From Asterochloris sp. CNOR1 (taxonomy: Eukaryota; Chlorophyta; Trebouxiophyceae; Trebouxiales; Trebouxiaceae), in the NCBI GenBank assembly GCA_963969365.1, contig OZ017749.1:868001-932000 (forward strand): a DNA stretch of 64,000 nucleotides, read 5' to 3'. Positions 1 through 11,820 of this stretch are shown here, piece after piece. Position 1 is the first letter of the stretch. Each line of letters opens with the position of its first letter. The notes under the pieces were generated by a model. The model worked only from the letters and a program-made list of their open reading frames with translations. It was not told the DNA's origin and did no database searches. Made by a program: the position numbers and the translations under genes.

Positions 1-453
1 CAGTTCATGGGGTGATGCACAGCGAGTCGGCACCAGCCATGGGTGCAACAGCTGGAGCTGCAGTGGTGGCCTTCCATTTGCACCTGGCGCCTGATGAGAG
101 ACCCTCTGGTGTGTGCCTGCAATGCTCTTCCCCCCTCAAGCCAGTGCATTGCTGCAAGATCTGTAGCTGTGTCGCAGGCCCCACAACCCCTGCAAGCGTC
201 TCGTATCTGACCCATATGCATGCTACGACCCTTCGCTTGTTCCCGGCAACCCGCCTGCCCCACACACTGTCTCCCATGGCTGAATTCAGGCAGGGTCCAA
301 CAACCTGTGTGCTGTCCTGGAGGTCCCTGCAGCCTTTGTGACTTGCATGGTGCAATTCCTGACATGATGTCCATTGCCATGCAGGCCCCAGGTCGCTGCA
401 GCAACCCCGCGTGAGTGCCTGCTGCAGCTGCTGACGGTGTAGCTGCCCTGCAG
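1..453. other. Unassigned sequence at window start
   Basis: No exon can be supported here. The reading frames on both strands look like the ordinary open stretches of GC-rich DNA and match no family I recognise. The BAG-domain gene that follows begins on an internal exon, so this stretch is probably its upstream intron(s), with 5' exons here or outside the window. Confidence 0.4.
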
Positions 454-1798
454 GTCCCAGGTCTGTGCAGCACTCGCACAGCCTGTCGCGGGCCGCATCT
501 GCCTCCCTGGCAACTGCAGCCGCCATCGCAACGGGGGCAGCAGTGGGCCCGCAGCTGCACCCCAAGCTGCTGGACACCGTCCTGGAGAAGCAGCTGCTGG
601 GGCTGAGCGAGCAGGGGATGCGCCTGGTGCTGAGCATGGACGAGGTGCAGGGGACAAGGGTCGAGGTGAGCCCTTTGGGCCTTAATTCAATAAACTTTCC
701 ACGTGACACACCTATAGAACTCTCCAACAAGTGCTTGGGGAAAGTGACAGGGGCGCTTGAGGGGTGGACAGCGCCTGCACTGGGCCTGCACCCTTGGGGG
801 GACTTGAGAGCCTGCAGCCAGCTGCATGTGGGGGGAGTCAGGCCAAGCACTGTTGACGTGGTGGGCACCAGAGCTGAGAGGGGCTTGTGAAACTGGTGGG
901 AGGCACCAATGAAGGGGTCACAGTCACATCGGGTTGGCTGCAAGCAAGCCTGGACAATATGCCAAGTCCTAAGGCTGTGGTGAGGCTTGTGGGTGCTCTG
1001 AAATGGCTGACAAGAGCTGCAGGGGCCCTGGGCATGCACACAGCGGTGTGTGCACCACCTGACTGGTAAGTGTATTTTCGCATCTTCTGCATCCTGCGCT
1101 TTCTGTCAGTACATGGTCAGGGGGTGGCCATGCCTATGTCGCAGGCACCTTCATTTCTCTTAGCTGCTGTGTAGCCTGCCAGCGGCTCAATGTGAATCAT
1201 GCCACCTGCCAACAACATGACACGTGGTGGGACACCAGTCGCAAGCTCGGGCTGCATACAGCGGGGTGTGAGCCACAAAGCTGGCTGGTACAACCCATGC
1301 AGAACTGAGGGCTGAGATATGTGGCCCAGCCTGTGGGGCAGACATCTGCCCCACATACTTGAGCAGTTCACCAGCCGGTAAGTGTCGAGCAAACCGCCTG
1401 CTGACAGTGTCTGTCTGGCTGTGCTGCAGGTGCGCGCCATCCGCAAGCGCCTGGTCCAGGGCGCCATGCAGCTGATCGAGGGGGTGGATGCCTGCAAGGA
1501 GCAGCTGCAGCACTGCATCCGCGCCCACCAGGACTCCTTTGCAGAGGGCCATGAGCTGGCACAGGGTGCGGACTCACAGGCAGATGGTCAGGCTGATGGC
1601 ATGCCGCCCACAGTGCCTGAGGAGCACGCCAGCTCTGAGGAGGAGGGCAGCCCCCGCGCGCCGAGCAAGGACCAGGTTGAGATGGGTGACAGTCAGCCAG
1701 GCCAAGACGCCAATCCCCTGGCCAGCAGCAGCGACCCTTATGTGTCTGCTGTCGTCAAGAACATCTTCGACAGCATTGTTCAAGTCCCCGCTGCATGA
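454..1798 (+). CDS. BAG-domain co-chaperone, 3' part
   Basis: Two exons are supported: about 454/471-665 and 1430-1798 (stop TGA at 1796), joined in phase 0 across a GT...GCAG intron. The join makes one helical block: the run LDTVLEKQLLGLSEQGMRLV comes first, then SMDEVQGTRVE, then VRAIRKRLVQGAMQLIEG, then VDACKEQL. This has the L..L..LD.v.G...R..RK.lv spacing of the BAG domain, which binds the ATPase domain of Hsp70 as a nucleotide-exchange factor. After the domain comes an acidic, Ser/Pro/Gly-rich tail of about 80 residues ending IVQVPAA. The first exon starts at a splice acceptor (GCAG at 450-453 or 467-470), so the N-terminus lies upstream and the partner domain (ubiquitin-like or IQ in plant BAGs) is unknown. 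The family call rests on motif similarity only. Confidence 0.6.
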
Positions 1799-2088
1799 TC
1801 CTGACTGCACAGAGTCATGGCCTATACCTGCCAGAACTTAAGCAATCATGTCTTGAATGAAAACGGCTGAAGTTCTTAATGAGTGCTAACGTTAGCAAAC
1901 TCAAGGCAACTCAATTGTCCTGCATTCATAATGTGATGCAGACAGAGCAGTTCTTCTCAGGATCAAGGTGTGGAGCATGCAAAACTGCTTGACGCTACAG
2001 CCAGCTGATTGCTGCCCCAGCCCCCTCAAGTTGTGGATACAAAGTGGGGCTGGGACCTCAACATCTACAAGGAGAAACATGAGCTAAT
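1799..2088. other. Convergent intergenic spacer
   Basis: About 290 bp, rather AT-rich for this window, between the stop codons of the BAG gene (+) and quinolinate synthase (-). It should hold the 3' UTRs of both. No clear polyadenylation motif or gene is visible. Confidence 0.5.
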
Positions 2089-5000
2089 TCAGTGCTGGCC
2101 TGCTCTACGCAAAATGTCTTGCACAAGCCCTTCAGGGATCTGCCCGCTCCTCTGGAAGTCACGCATGTGCAGGATAGGCTCACAGCCTGCGCTGGCCATG
2201 CTACGTCCGCCAATTGTCTCAGTGTAGGCCTGGGGCTTGTAAGCCTCCAGCATAAATTCTCCCGCTGTGCCGATGTAGTTGCACACAGTCAGCAGTGCAC
2301 TGCACGGCACAAGAGCAGCTGAGCACAGCAGGGAGCTTGCGAGCATGCGCATGGAACGGAGTGCACACTGCAGAGACAACTGACATCAACAGCGCCCAGC
2401 GTGATAATGCTCTGGTAGCTGGCACCACGGAGTGCTCAGCGGGTGAGAGACCATGGCAGCTCACCTGAGACTGTTCATCTTCATGTAAGGGCAGGAGGCG
2501 CAGCCACCCTCAGTTGAACAGCCCTCCCCTGACGCCGGCCCCGGGATGACAGACAGGCCGCCTGGCAGCATGACAGGGCCACTGCTGCCACTGCTGGGCG
2601 CCTGCAGTCACCACCCAAGACAGTGAGGCGACATGGCTGCCCCCATCTGACCTGGTGAGCAGCTTGGGCTTGAGGAGCTTCCATGACGCCATGCCATTGT
2701 GAGGATCAGTAACCTCAGACAAGACAGGGCTAGCCTTGCACTCAAGTCTCTCATGTCACCCACCTGGCCAGAAGTGGTTATGGCCTGAGAGGAGACAGGG
2801 AAGACAATCTCCACTTCCACGTCCTTGCGGCCGCTGTCGCGCAGCATCTGCTGCACCTTGCGCACAATGCTGGTGATCATGCCTGACTCAGTACCCAGCA
2901 CCACCTGAAGCAGAGGAAGCAATTCGGGTGCAATGCTGGCGGTCAGCATAGCCCACTAATGTCCAGCATTCCAATGCGCCTTGATCTGGGTGAGTGTAAA
3001 GCAGGACTGCCAAAGTGAATAACCTGGCCCAGCAGCGGACTGGTCTTGCTGCAGATGGACCTCCAGGCATGGCAGTTCAGCTGCATGCCAATCTGGCATA
3101 CTGCACAGGATGCAATGATGCCGGCCATGGAAAGAGCATGTCACTGCTCCCAGCTGCTTGGGTTTTGATCAAGCCCCTGCGCTTCAACAAAGCTCCCCAC
3201 CTGCACCTTTTTGGCAAGGGCTTCCCCGGTGCACCCTGCAGCTTGGCTCCTGTTGCGCATGATCTTTAGATCACCAGCTTTTCAGGAAACAGCTTTCCCA
3301 GTGCATCCTGCAGCTCTTGTAACAAGAAACTACTGACGACATGCTGCCCTTGTCACAGCATTTGCAGACCGGCAGGGGCCCACCTGCAGCCTCTCAGGGA
3401 AGGGCTTCCCCAGCGCATCCTGCAGCTTGGCTGCAATGAAGTCCAGGATGTTCTGGGTGCTGCCAACAACACCCCCGTCACGGGCAGCCCGCGCCTCCAT
3501 GGCCAGTGTGAACATCTCTCCTGGAACCTCGAAGTGCGCTGTCAACAGGGCATCATTGTACCTGCAGCAATGAGGTGAGGCTTCACCGGGCTGTGCTGCC
3601 AAGCAGAGTCAGCTTTCAAACTTACAGTCCTTGCAGTCCACCTTTCACCAACCATGTGGTGCGCAAAGCAGGTGGCCCCTTGACAGCAGCGCAACCAGGA
3701 CTTCAGGCTATTCAAGGGCCGACTCTGCCCAGGGCTGCCTGACGTATGGCCTTCCACAAGGCTGCCCACGCCAGGCAGCCCTCAGCAGCATATGCCACCC
3801 CCAGCAGGTTGACTCACCCCTTGCGCACGAGCTCGGTCACCTCCCCGCCGAACACGTGGTGCACGATGCAGGTGCCCTCCTCAAAGTAGTGGAGGCGGGG
3901 CAGCAGGGCGTGGATGGATGCCTGCGTGTGCCCGGGGTGCAGCCTGGCAACCTCCTCGTCTGGCTGATCGGCCAGGGTGCGGAAGAGCTGAGCCAGGTTG
4001 CGGCCCATGTAGGTGTCTGGGCCGTACCAGACCGTCAGGTTGGGCACCTGAGCAAAGGCCTGCAGGAGATGGCGCCCGTGAAGTGAGTGTGAACTGCCAG
4101 ACAGCGCCTCTCTGCAGGAAGGGCGGGTGGCAAGAGCCCCAGGTCAGCTGGCCCCGTGGGCAGGTGCCTGCTGATGGCTTGCTTGCACTTGAGCAGACAA
4201 GCACCATGTAGTGCAGCCAGGGCAGATGTGGAGGTGGGCTGGGTAGCCAATGGCCGGCAAATCAAGCTGTGCCACCTCAACTGTCTCCATCTTCATGAAA
4301 GGCCCGCGGCTGGAAACAGGGTGCACCCAGAACCCCTCTCAGCCTCCCATATGAGGATGCTGTGCAGGGGCCTGTGCACACACACACACACACACACACA
4401 ATGTGAGGGAGCGTCCACAACGGCACCCTGTGCAATCCAGGTGTGCAGGGGAGGGGCACATACAGCTTATCATGCAGCAGCACTGTGCCAGCCAAGTTGC
4501 CCCTAGTTAGTCAGAAGGCCCACCTGCAGGACCGTCTGCACCACATTGGAGGAGGTGCAGGTGATGGTGGGCACTTTGGCGTGGGACTGGGCCTTGGTGC
4601 GCAGGCTGGTGTTGATGTACACCACATGCAGCGCCGGGGCATCCACATTGGCTGCCTCTCCCAGGTAGTGGTGGTACTGGGCGCTCTCAGCAGCCTCGGC
4701 CAGGGAGCACCCGATCTGGGAGGGGTCCATGCGGTACACCTGCCGGCAAGGAAGAAAGCATTTGTGAGTGTCTCTGACTTGACTTTGCTTCTGTAGCCAT
4801 CAGCCTGGGGACTAGAGTAGACAATCTGTGCAGGGCGCATGCCACAGATGCATGACATCTTGCCAGCCCAGCACCCCGCCAGGGATGCATGATTTGGTGT
4901 ACACTCTTTGCCTCAATGATCCATGAAAGGTAAAAGGTCACATTATGCTGGTCCTCAGCAGGTGAATGCCAGCAACTGAGCCAGCACCCAACCCCTTGCC

Positions 5001-7844
5001 AAGACAGGCTCACTTGCCACGACATCACAGGTGCCCTGCATTGTCAAGGGTAATGATCCATGCCTCAGTGGCCCATAGCAGGTGAGAGGCAGACCCTTGC
5101 TCAGTCACCCCCGCACATGTCACTTACCACGTCATCATGACGCCCTGCCCTGTCCCAGTACGGCACAAACTATCTCCAGCCAGGCGCAGTGCCCTGCCAG
5201 AACAGAGGTCACTGATCACGCCATTATGCCCCCCCCCAACCCCCCCCCCCGCCTTGTCCAGGCATCCCCAACCTCTGTAAGCTGGTGACTCACCGTAACA
5301 TTGCGGTGCCCTGCCTCGTCCAGGATGGCCCGCACATTCTCAGACATGAAGTCCACGCCCAGCACGGCGATAGCGCGGCACCCTGCCTCGGCCATGCGCA
5401 CAGCCTTGTCGGCCATGACCAGGCTGTCAGATATGGCGATGTAGGGCCAGCACGCCCCCGCACTGGTGAGCACTCCCTGCACCTGGGGGTCCATGTAGAA
5501 GTGGGCCACGACCCCCACCCTCTTGGCCTCCAGCAGCTGCAAAGGCAGTGGCAGACAGGAGATACTGCAGCAAATGGCCTTCAACACAGGTAGCTGCAGG
5601 CAGTGTCATAATCCTGCAGAAGGCTTGATCCCAGCAGCTGCAAACAATGATTGAGGAGGCATGGGACTCTGCAATGATTTACAATGTGACAGCAGCACTT
5701 CAGCAATGGTGGCTAGTCCTGCATGGCCTCCACCAGTAGCAGGCAGTGGCCTCAAGGGAGACACCTGCAGCAGCATGCTTAAGGATGCCCCCCATCCCCC
5801 CCCCCCCCCCCCCCCGGCAGCCTTCGTGGCCTCCAGGGCGCAGGCAGGGGCAGCTGTGGACACCAGCACACACGTGTCCAGTGCGCCCAGACAGGATGGG
5901 TCAACATCCCTGCAAGCCCAGACTCCAGCAGAGCGCAGTCAGCAAGCAGCATGCCTGCAGCCATCCAGGCTCAGTGCTGGCAGGCATGCTTGCACGACAC
6001 AGGCCACCACAGCAACACAGCAGCAGCGCATCTCACGCCAGGAGCTAGTGACAACCCTGTCTTACCTGCACCAGCTGGTCCACCTGGGCCCGGTCAGGCT
6101 CCAGGAACTGGGCCTGGGCCTCAGCAAAGTCGCCCTGGGGCTCGATACTGTCAGCGCCGATGACCATGGAGGGGAAGCGCGGCAGCTGCTGCGTGAGCAT
6201 GAGCGTGCGCTTGCGCAAAGTCTCAAACATGGAGAGGAAGCCATTGGTGCGGGAGGAGGTCATCATGGCAGGTCCCAGGTTAAGGGCTGCCAGTGCTTTG
6301 GGCTGCACCTGCAATGGGAAGAGGTATACCTGGTGTCAGCAGCCATGGTCTCAGTGTGGGAGGGGGCTTTTGGCCCCGCCGTCCAGGCTGCTGCAGCGCT
6401 GCAGCAGGCCATGCCACGGCAGGGCAGCTTCTGCCAAAACCATACACGGTAATGCACCACAATGCTGACAACGATCGGCCTGGCGGGGGTACCCAGCAGG
6501 GCAGCTGCGGGAGCAAGGATCTCATTGCAGCAGCACAGGCGCCCCTGAGGCCACCAGCGCCCCCGCCTCCAGAGTCAGAATGGACACCGCCCGCACCAGC
6601 AGTGCGCACAAAGAAGCGCATATCCATACCGGTGCTCTTGTGCAATCACCCACAGCCCCTTTCTGATGTTGATCCGACTGCAGCAGCATGCACAGGCTGC
6701 TGCAGCACTGTGTGTGCTGCCCCGCATGCATGTGCAGGTCCCCCAGTGCTGTTGTGCAGTCACCTGCAGCCCCTCATCGTGAGGCAGCCCAGACACCAGC
6801 AGCCATGTGTACATGCACAGCCATGGTGTGCCACTGTGGCCTCACCTGCAGCACCTCCTCGGGAGTCAGCCCGGACAGCCCTTGGACCAGCAGCGCGCAC
6901 AGGCCGCGCGTCAGCTCACTGTCGCTGTCCCCACCAAACTGAACGCGCCCCTGAGGGTCCAGGGCTGCTGTGACCCACACCTGAGCAGTGCACCCCATCA
7001 CACGGTTGGCTGCCACCTTGTCCCCTTCAGGCAGGCGGGGTAGCTGCTGTGCCTTGCGCAGCAGAGCCTGCAGAGGGGGTCGAGGCATTGTCGGCAAGGA
7101 GGGTGTGAGACTTTGATTGGGCTTGCAGAGCATATGCTGGCATCAAACACAGCTGCAACCAGTTTGGGGCAGTCTTTGACTGTCAAGCATATCATAGCAG
7201 GAGAGCTGCACATTGTCAGAAGCAAAGACCTGCCACCGCGAACTACTGCAAGGGGTGGTACCAATACAACAGCCAGACCTGCATGCGCTGCTTGGGGTCC
7301 TGGATGGCCTGAAACTCTACAGCAATCTGCTGCAACATCTGCCCTGGAAGGGTGGCAGGAGCCTCAGCCACAGGGACCTGCAGAGACCAGTGTGGCTTGT
7401 CAAGATGCTGTCCGGCAAGATCGAGCGCGCACAATGCATGCATGGGCCAACACCCTAGCTTGCAGTATGCAGGCATGTGGCATGACCCTTCATACACACA
7501 GCCAGCGCTGGTGCCAGGGATTGTCTGAGACTGCCGTGACCATGTCTTGCACACTGGGCTTGCATGGGCAGGGCTGCTAACAAGTTCTCTTTGCCATGGC
7601 TGAGCAGTATGGTGAGCTGAAGCTCAGTGCAGCACACCTCGACTGCTGTGGCATTTAGCCTGCTCAGTGCGGGCTGCTGCCTCTTTCCGAGCAAAGCTGC
7701 CTTCCAGGCCAGGTCAGCATGTCTTGACAGAACTGCTGGCCTTACTGCCGGGGCCACCTTTACTGCCGTGGCCACTATACTTGTGCTGTTCTGCAAATGC
7801 CGCCTTGACAAAGGGGCCCTGCTTGGTAATTGGCTCTGCGCCAT
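2089..7844 (-). CDS. QS: Quinolinate synthase, SufE-NadA fusion, chloroplast
   Basis: Exons in transcript order: 7638-7844, 7279-7377, 6846-7067, 6066-6308, 5294-5536, 4524-4739, 3818-4059, 3384-3561, 2764-2904, 2465-2601, 2089-2299. They total 2139 nt (712 aa), close to plant QS length. The enzyme makes quinolinate from iminoaspartate and dihydroxyacetone phosphate in plastid NAD synthesis. Residues 1-69 are a basic, Ser/Ala-rich transit peptide. About 75-180 is a SufE domain with the catalytic Cys128 in VMGCTAQVWV, which would supply sulfur for the iron-sulfur cluster. NadA follows, with VVAHFYMDPQVQG, VLGVDFMSENVRA, YRMDPSQIGCSLAEA, CTSSNVVQT, WYGPDTYMG, GYNDALLTAHFEVPGEMF, the plant-type GCSTEGGCASCPYMKMNSL block (Cys625/631/634) and GCEPILHMRDFQ. 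Most introns are phase 0. The donor of the 7279-7377 exon (GTCTGG) is the weakest junction. Introns after the 6846, 5294 and 3384 exons hold decayed copies of those exon ends. Confidence 0.95.
3196..3325. repeat. Two decayed copies of a QS exon 3' edge
   Basis: About 3196-3254 and 3267-3325 both resemble the donor end of the exon at 3384-3561. Shared features on the + strand are CACCTGCA, AAGGGCTTCCCC or its variants, and GTGCA/GCATCCTGCAGCT. They lie inside the following intron and carry substitutions and small indels. Confidence 0.7.
4377..4401. repeat. CA dinucleotide microsatellite
   Basis: A run of about eleven CA units inside a quinolinate synthase intron. It has no coding role and is likely polymorphic. 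Confidence 0.9.
5005..5255. repeat. Decayed tandem copies of QS exon donor edge, with C-tracts
   Basis: Three stretches starting near 5010, 5121 and 5209 resemble the donor end of the exon at 5294-5536. On the + strand each has C-T-T/C-ACC-type donor sequence, then a CATnATG-like stretch, then GCCCTGC and a TGTCCAGG-like block. The third copy is interrupted by two C-tracts (5228-5252). Confidence 0.6.
5789..5816. repeat. Poly-C tract in intron
   Basis: A run of about 20 C residues (poly-G in the transcript) within the intron between the 6066-6308 and 5294-5536 exons of quinolinate synthase. The nearby copies at 5718-5755 and 5820-5858 resemble the acceptor edge of the 5294-5536 exon (TGGCCTCCAG, then GCAGG). 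Confidence 0.75.
6522..6805. repeat. Decayed copies of QS SufE-exon donor edge
   Basis: Stretches at about 6522-6612, 6644-6690 and 6760-6805 resemble the 3' edge of the SufE exon 6846-7067. The first keeps GAGTCAG, GGACA, and CACCAGCAG followed by GCGCAC. The third keeps TCACCTGCAGC, CCTC, TCGTGAG and GGCAGCCC. The open frame is lost in these copies. Confidence 0.65.
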
Positions 7845-8435
7845 CCTGCTGCTGAAAGGATACACACACTCCCTCACTGCTGTTGTGGTAAGCTGCTGCT
7901 GCTGTCTGCCTAAACTTACGATCTCTCAGAAGCTTTCACGGTGTGAGAGCTGTGAATTATGCCCAGCTGTCTTTCTGGGACACAGGGTACCTGCAAGCAA
8001 TGACTGCAATTGTCAGCAGCTGCCTGGCCTTGACACAGCTCCTTCTTATAGATATAGTGGCTGACGCAAGGCATACTGCTTTGAGCTCACTTCTTGTTGA
8101 ACAGCCACGTCCTCGTGCTCCTCTGCATCAGAGGTTTGCCTTCATTTGCAAAGGGTGAGGTGGCAGTAGCCAATGACGCAAGCGCTCAACGCTGATACAG
8201 ACTTTGCTGCTGAGGGTGCCTAGAGGCTTGCTTTTCCCTGGAGCTAAGGGAGTTGAGTGCTTCCGCTTTACAGAGACACGCTGGTGGGTAGCTGAATAAC
8301 CTGCATGCAAGAATGAAATAAAAGAATGCAATCAATGGTGTAAGCATATGATGTGAGGCACACTGGAAGCAGTGTTCTGAAGGGCAAACATTCCTGCTGT
8401 ACAGATCTGTTATTCATTCCAGCTCAGGCATAATC
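7845..8435. promoter_or_regulatory. Divergent promoter region, QS / dioxygenase
   Basis: 591 bp between the start codons of quinolinate synthase (-) and the LigB-type dioxygenase (+), so both 5' UTRs and promoters should be here. I cannot point to a TATA box or a specific regulatory motif. Confidence 0.5.
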
Positions 8436-10118
8436 ATGTCACCTGCAGCTGTAACTGCCGCCCGGTGAGGCATTGCTGCATCCAGCTGTGCCTCTCATTC
8501 CAACATGAGACGGCCAGGATGTCTTGCCCCTTCACAATAGACACAGTAATCCCCTGCTCCTACAGGATTGGCCCGCTGTTTGTGCCGCATGGTGGGGGCC
8601 CGATGCCCCTCACAGGCGATCCCAACCATGCACGTCTGACCAGCTGGCTCAAGAGGGCAGCAAACCTGCTGCCACAGAAGCCCACCAGCATACTTTGCAT
8701 CTCGGGCCATTGGGAGGAGAAACAGCCCACGCTGACTGCAGCTGAGCAGCCCGCGCTCTTGTTCGATTATTATGGCTTTCCTGAGGAGGTATGCCCTGCA
8801 AGAATGTGATTCTGCCATGCAGGTGCTGAGACAGCACCAGAGCAATACATGCAGTGCATTGCCATCTCTCCTTAGCCGGCCCTGGAGGTGGCCCCTGCCT
8901 GATATGCCATGAGCTAGGCCTACCAGCTGGTGACTTGCAGTGCAACCACTCTCTCTATGTCTTCGGCCTGTGCTGCTCCCCATCACGTTATCGTTGACAT
9001 GAGTCTCTTTATTACACACCTTGTTTGCTTGATCTTCTGCCTGCTTCTTTCTCACTGCCTCTGTGTTCCAGCAGCGCTTCAGCGCATGAAAGTGCTGCCT
9101 ATGTGTTCCGAGCCTGGCTTCAGCATGTCTCTGGGCCTGCAGACATACAAGTACAAGTACAATGCGCCAGGCTCGTCCCAGCTGGTGCAGCGGGTCTCTG
9201 AGCTGCTGAGCGCCAGCGGCCTGGCCTGCAAGCTGGACAAGCAGCGCGGCTTCGACCACGGAGTGTTTGTTCCCCTCTCGCTGCTGTACCCGCATGCAGA
9301 CGTGCCGGTTGTGGTGCTGTCGCTCCTCTCCAGCCTGGACCCTGCGGTAAGTGCCCGGGACTGTGTATGCGGGGTGGCTTTGAGTGTGTTCTGCAGTCTT
9401 TTGAGCGCAGTAGATGGGCTGTTGCCATCTGCAGAGTGGCTGCTGTTCTGCACTTCCTTGCCTCTAGTGCAGTCACTTTGACCAATGCAGCCTACTTGCT
9501 CATGCTGCAGCATGCATCAGGGCTTTGACAGCTTCCTAAGCTGCTGCCTGCAGGCACACATCAGGCTGGGAGAGGTGCTGGCTCCTCTGGCAGATGAGGG
9601 AGTGCTGGTGCTGGGCTCTGGCATGACCTATCACAACATGCGGGGCTTCAACTTCAGGGGACGAGGCGGGGGATCTGCAGCCGATGACAGCAAGGCGTGT
9701 GCCGCCATGCTGCCCTGCATCCTGCTTGCTGCTTTTGCCTAAGCACAGCTGGCCAAGACCACAAGACCTTGGCAAGTCCAGCCCTGTCTGCTGACACTGA
9801 ACTGTCTGTAGTTCGAAGAGCTGCCCTCCGCATTTGTTTGTGACCAAGTGCATATGAATGAAGCTGCCACTGCTGCCCATGCAGGCCTTTGACGACTTTC
9901 TGACCCAGGCTCTCACCGACCAGTCCCTCACCCCACAGCAGCGCAGAGACATGCTCACAAATTGGAAGAAGGCACCAAAGGCTCTTGAATGCCACCCCCG
10001 GGAGGAGCACCTGCTGCCTCTATTTGTTGCAGCTGGTGCTGCAGGCTTGAAGGCAGCCAAGCCTGTCTTTCAGGAGCAGCTGCTGGGTGTCCATGTGTCA
10101 GGATTCCAGTTCCAGTGA
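8436..10118 (+). CDS. Class III extradiol dioxygenase, LigB/DODA type
   Basis: Exons: 8436-8464, 8566-8788, 9143-9346, 9554-9694, 9885-10118 (831 nt, 276 aa, the usual family length). It belongs to the non-heme metal extradiol ring-opening dioxygenases, which in plants include 4,5-DOPA extradiol dioxygenase. Metal-site and core motifs are LFVPHGGGPM, ISGHWEE, YGFPEETYK, DHGVFVPLSLLYP and GSGMTYHNM. The start ATG (8436) gives a nine-codon first exon that splices in phase to a conserved Ile-Gly-Pro-Leu-Phe beginning. The alternative start at 8519 would read through the acceptor. The intron after 9694 has no in-phase GT donor and appears to begin AAG|GC. The substrate cannot be read from sequence: the family also cleaves caffeate, protocatechuate-like and other catechols. 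No targeting peptide is evident, so cytosolic. Confidence 0.88.
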
Positions 10119-10389
10119 GACCATGTTGAAGCCCCCTGTCCACCAGTGTGCTATCATTTGATGATTTGTTACTTCTGCTACAAGCAAGAATTGGGCCAGG
10201 CCTTTTCCATATGCACAGTTTGCTGCTTCTCTGTTCCATCAAATGAGAGTTGAAATGACGATAGCAATGAACTCAGATACTGTTCTAAAGGGGGGCCGCT
10301 TGCAATGCATGTCTCCATTGCAGCTCATGACATGATCTAGGCGATTGACTCGCTGGCTAGATGTTGGGCTTGCTGCAATCATGTGGCCA
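10119..10389. other. Convergent spacer after dioxygenase
   Basis: Holds the 3' UTR of the dioxygenase gene. Nothing else is recognised. Confidence 0.4.
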
Positions 10390-11318
10390 TCAGTCCACTG
10401 CCATCTGCAAGCGGGAGCGCTTTCTGCCAGGCATCAAGCAGTGCGGGTTGCCAGTCAGGCGGCCATCAATTCTGATGGGGAGCGACCTGTTATGTGGCAT
10501 GTTCTGGCGGGCGTCTGTAGGCTGCGCAAGGTCCTCTGGGGCGCAGTCCTGGAGGTCGGACACCCTCTGCACAGCAGACATGTGTGTGGTGGCCAGGGCA
10601 GCAGCTGTATGTGTCAGAGGCAGCAGCAATGTTGCACCGTGGCAGGCAGGAGGGTGGAGTGCCTAGACAGCAGCAGCATTCATTTTGCGCAGCATGCGCC
10701 CCTGAAGTCCAGCAGGACCTTGCACACCTGTCCCCCTCCAGGACCTGGTCAGCACAGAGGTGCTGGGGCTCACTTGGGCCGCTGACAGACACACATGTGC
10801 AAGTTTCTATTGTTGTTTCCTCACCTCCTTCAGGCAGGTCCTGTGAATATGACTGCTGCTGTGATGCGGGCTGTGCCTGGAGACACAGGACTCCTCCAGC
10901 TTCTCTGCCCATGTCACGCTGCCAGCTCGCACCATGCGCGGCGGGGCCTGAGGTGCACTGCCCACAGTCACCTGCACATGCAGTGCAGGTCGTCAGCTTA
11001 GTGTCCAGCAATCAAGCCAAGACTTGCTGGGCACAAGTAAGGGAATGGCAGTTGGGACCCAGCACAGCATTCGCAGGATGCAGGCCAGCAGCTTCACACC
11101 ATCTATCAGACGCCTCAGCTGGCAGACACTGCCAGGCAATACACAAATCTGCAGCAATGCCAGCCAGGCGGCAACCACGGTGACAACACAGGTGTCCACT
11201 GCCCATGATGGCGGCCTACCTGGTGGACAGTGGCTGGCAGTGGCCCAGGGCTGCCCCAGCTGCTGCCAGGAGTTGCAGAACCCACAGCTTCTGTTGCATA
11301 AAGTGCGCTCTGCAGCAT
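10390..11318 (-). CDS. Weak model, small protein of unknown function
   Basis: A possible four-exon gene: 11220-11318 (ATG), 11035-11148, 10825-10971, 10390-10566 (stop). All junctions are phase 0, total 537 nt, 178 aa. The third exon (GSVTWAEKLEE within it) has good acceptor and donor sites. The last ends in a basic, arginine-rich segment (GRKRSRLQMAVD). The second exon is hydrophobic (LLACILRMLCW) and uses a poor donor (GTGCCC). Other frames are also open across these exons, so exon choice is uncertain. No family recognised. It could be noncoding. Confidence 0.25.
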
Positions 11319-11820
11319 GGCTGTCAGTGAGGAGGTTCCCTTGAGCTCCTGCTGGTCTGAGTGCCAACAACTCGGCGGTTGGAAGCTGCAAGCTACTCCT
11401 TCGCTACAGATCAGATCTGTAGGTGGAATCCAAGCCGGGACAGAGGCATGGACAGCCATACAGTGTGAAGTGAACGGGACCAGTTTACGGCTGCCCATGT
11501 GGTCTTGTCAGGTCATTGAGGAATCTAACACTAGCTAGTCAGAGCTCCAGCCCGAGCTTGAACATCAAACTTCATCACGCGATACTGTGCTTATCGTGTG
11601 CACCACAGATGTGGTGAGAAGGTTGCCTCTTAACAAGAAGTGGGTTTTCAGGTGCTTGAAGTAAGTGTGAGAGGCTGTGGTTGAGGAGCCCAGATCTGGG
11701 TGACACACACCATGCGGCTGCTCTGTATGTGCTGGACTAGAACCACAACTCCCAAATGCTGTGCCAATCAGTGTGCAGCCCTTGCAAGTTGGCTCAATGA
11801 GCCATGCTGCTGCTCCCGAC
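11319..11820. other. Spacer between two minus-strand models
   Basis: About 500 bp with no exon I can support. It should contain the 3' UTR of the disordered-protein gene and the promoter of the weak model to its left. Confidence 0.4.

Noticed and set aside
4377-4401. CA run and C-tracts as signs of a mobile element
   Set aside because: No terminal repeats, target-site duplications or transposase-like reading frames nearby; simple microsatellites inside introns.
10584-11183. 199-codon + strand frame
   Set aside because: Cys/Ser/Trp-rich shadow composition. The minus strand has better splice sites here, though that model is weak as well.
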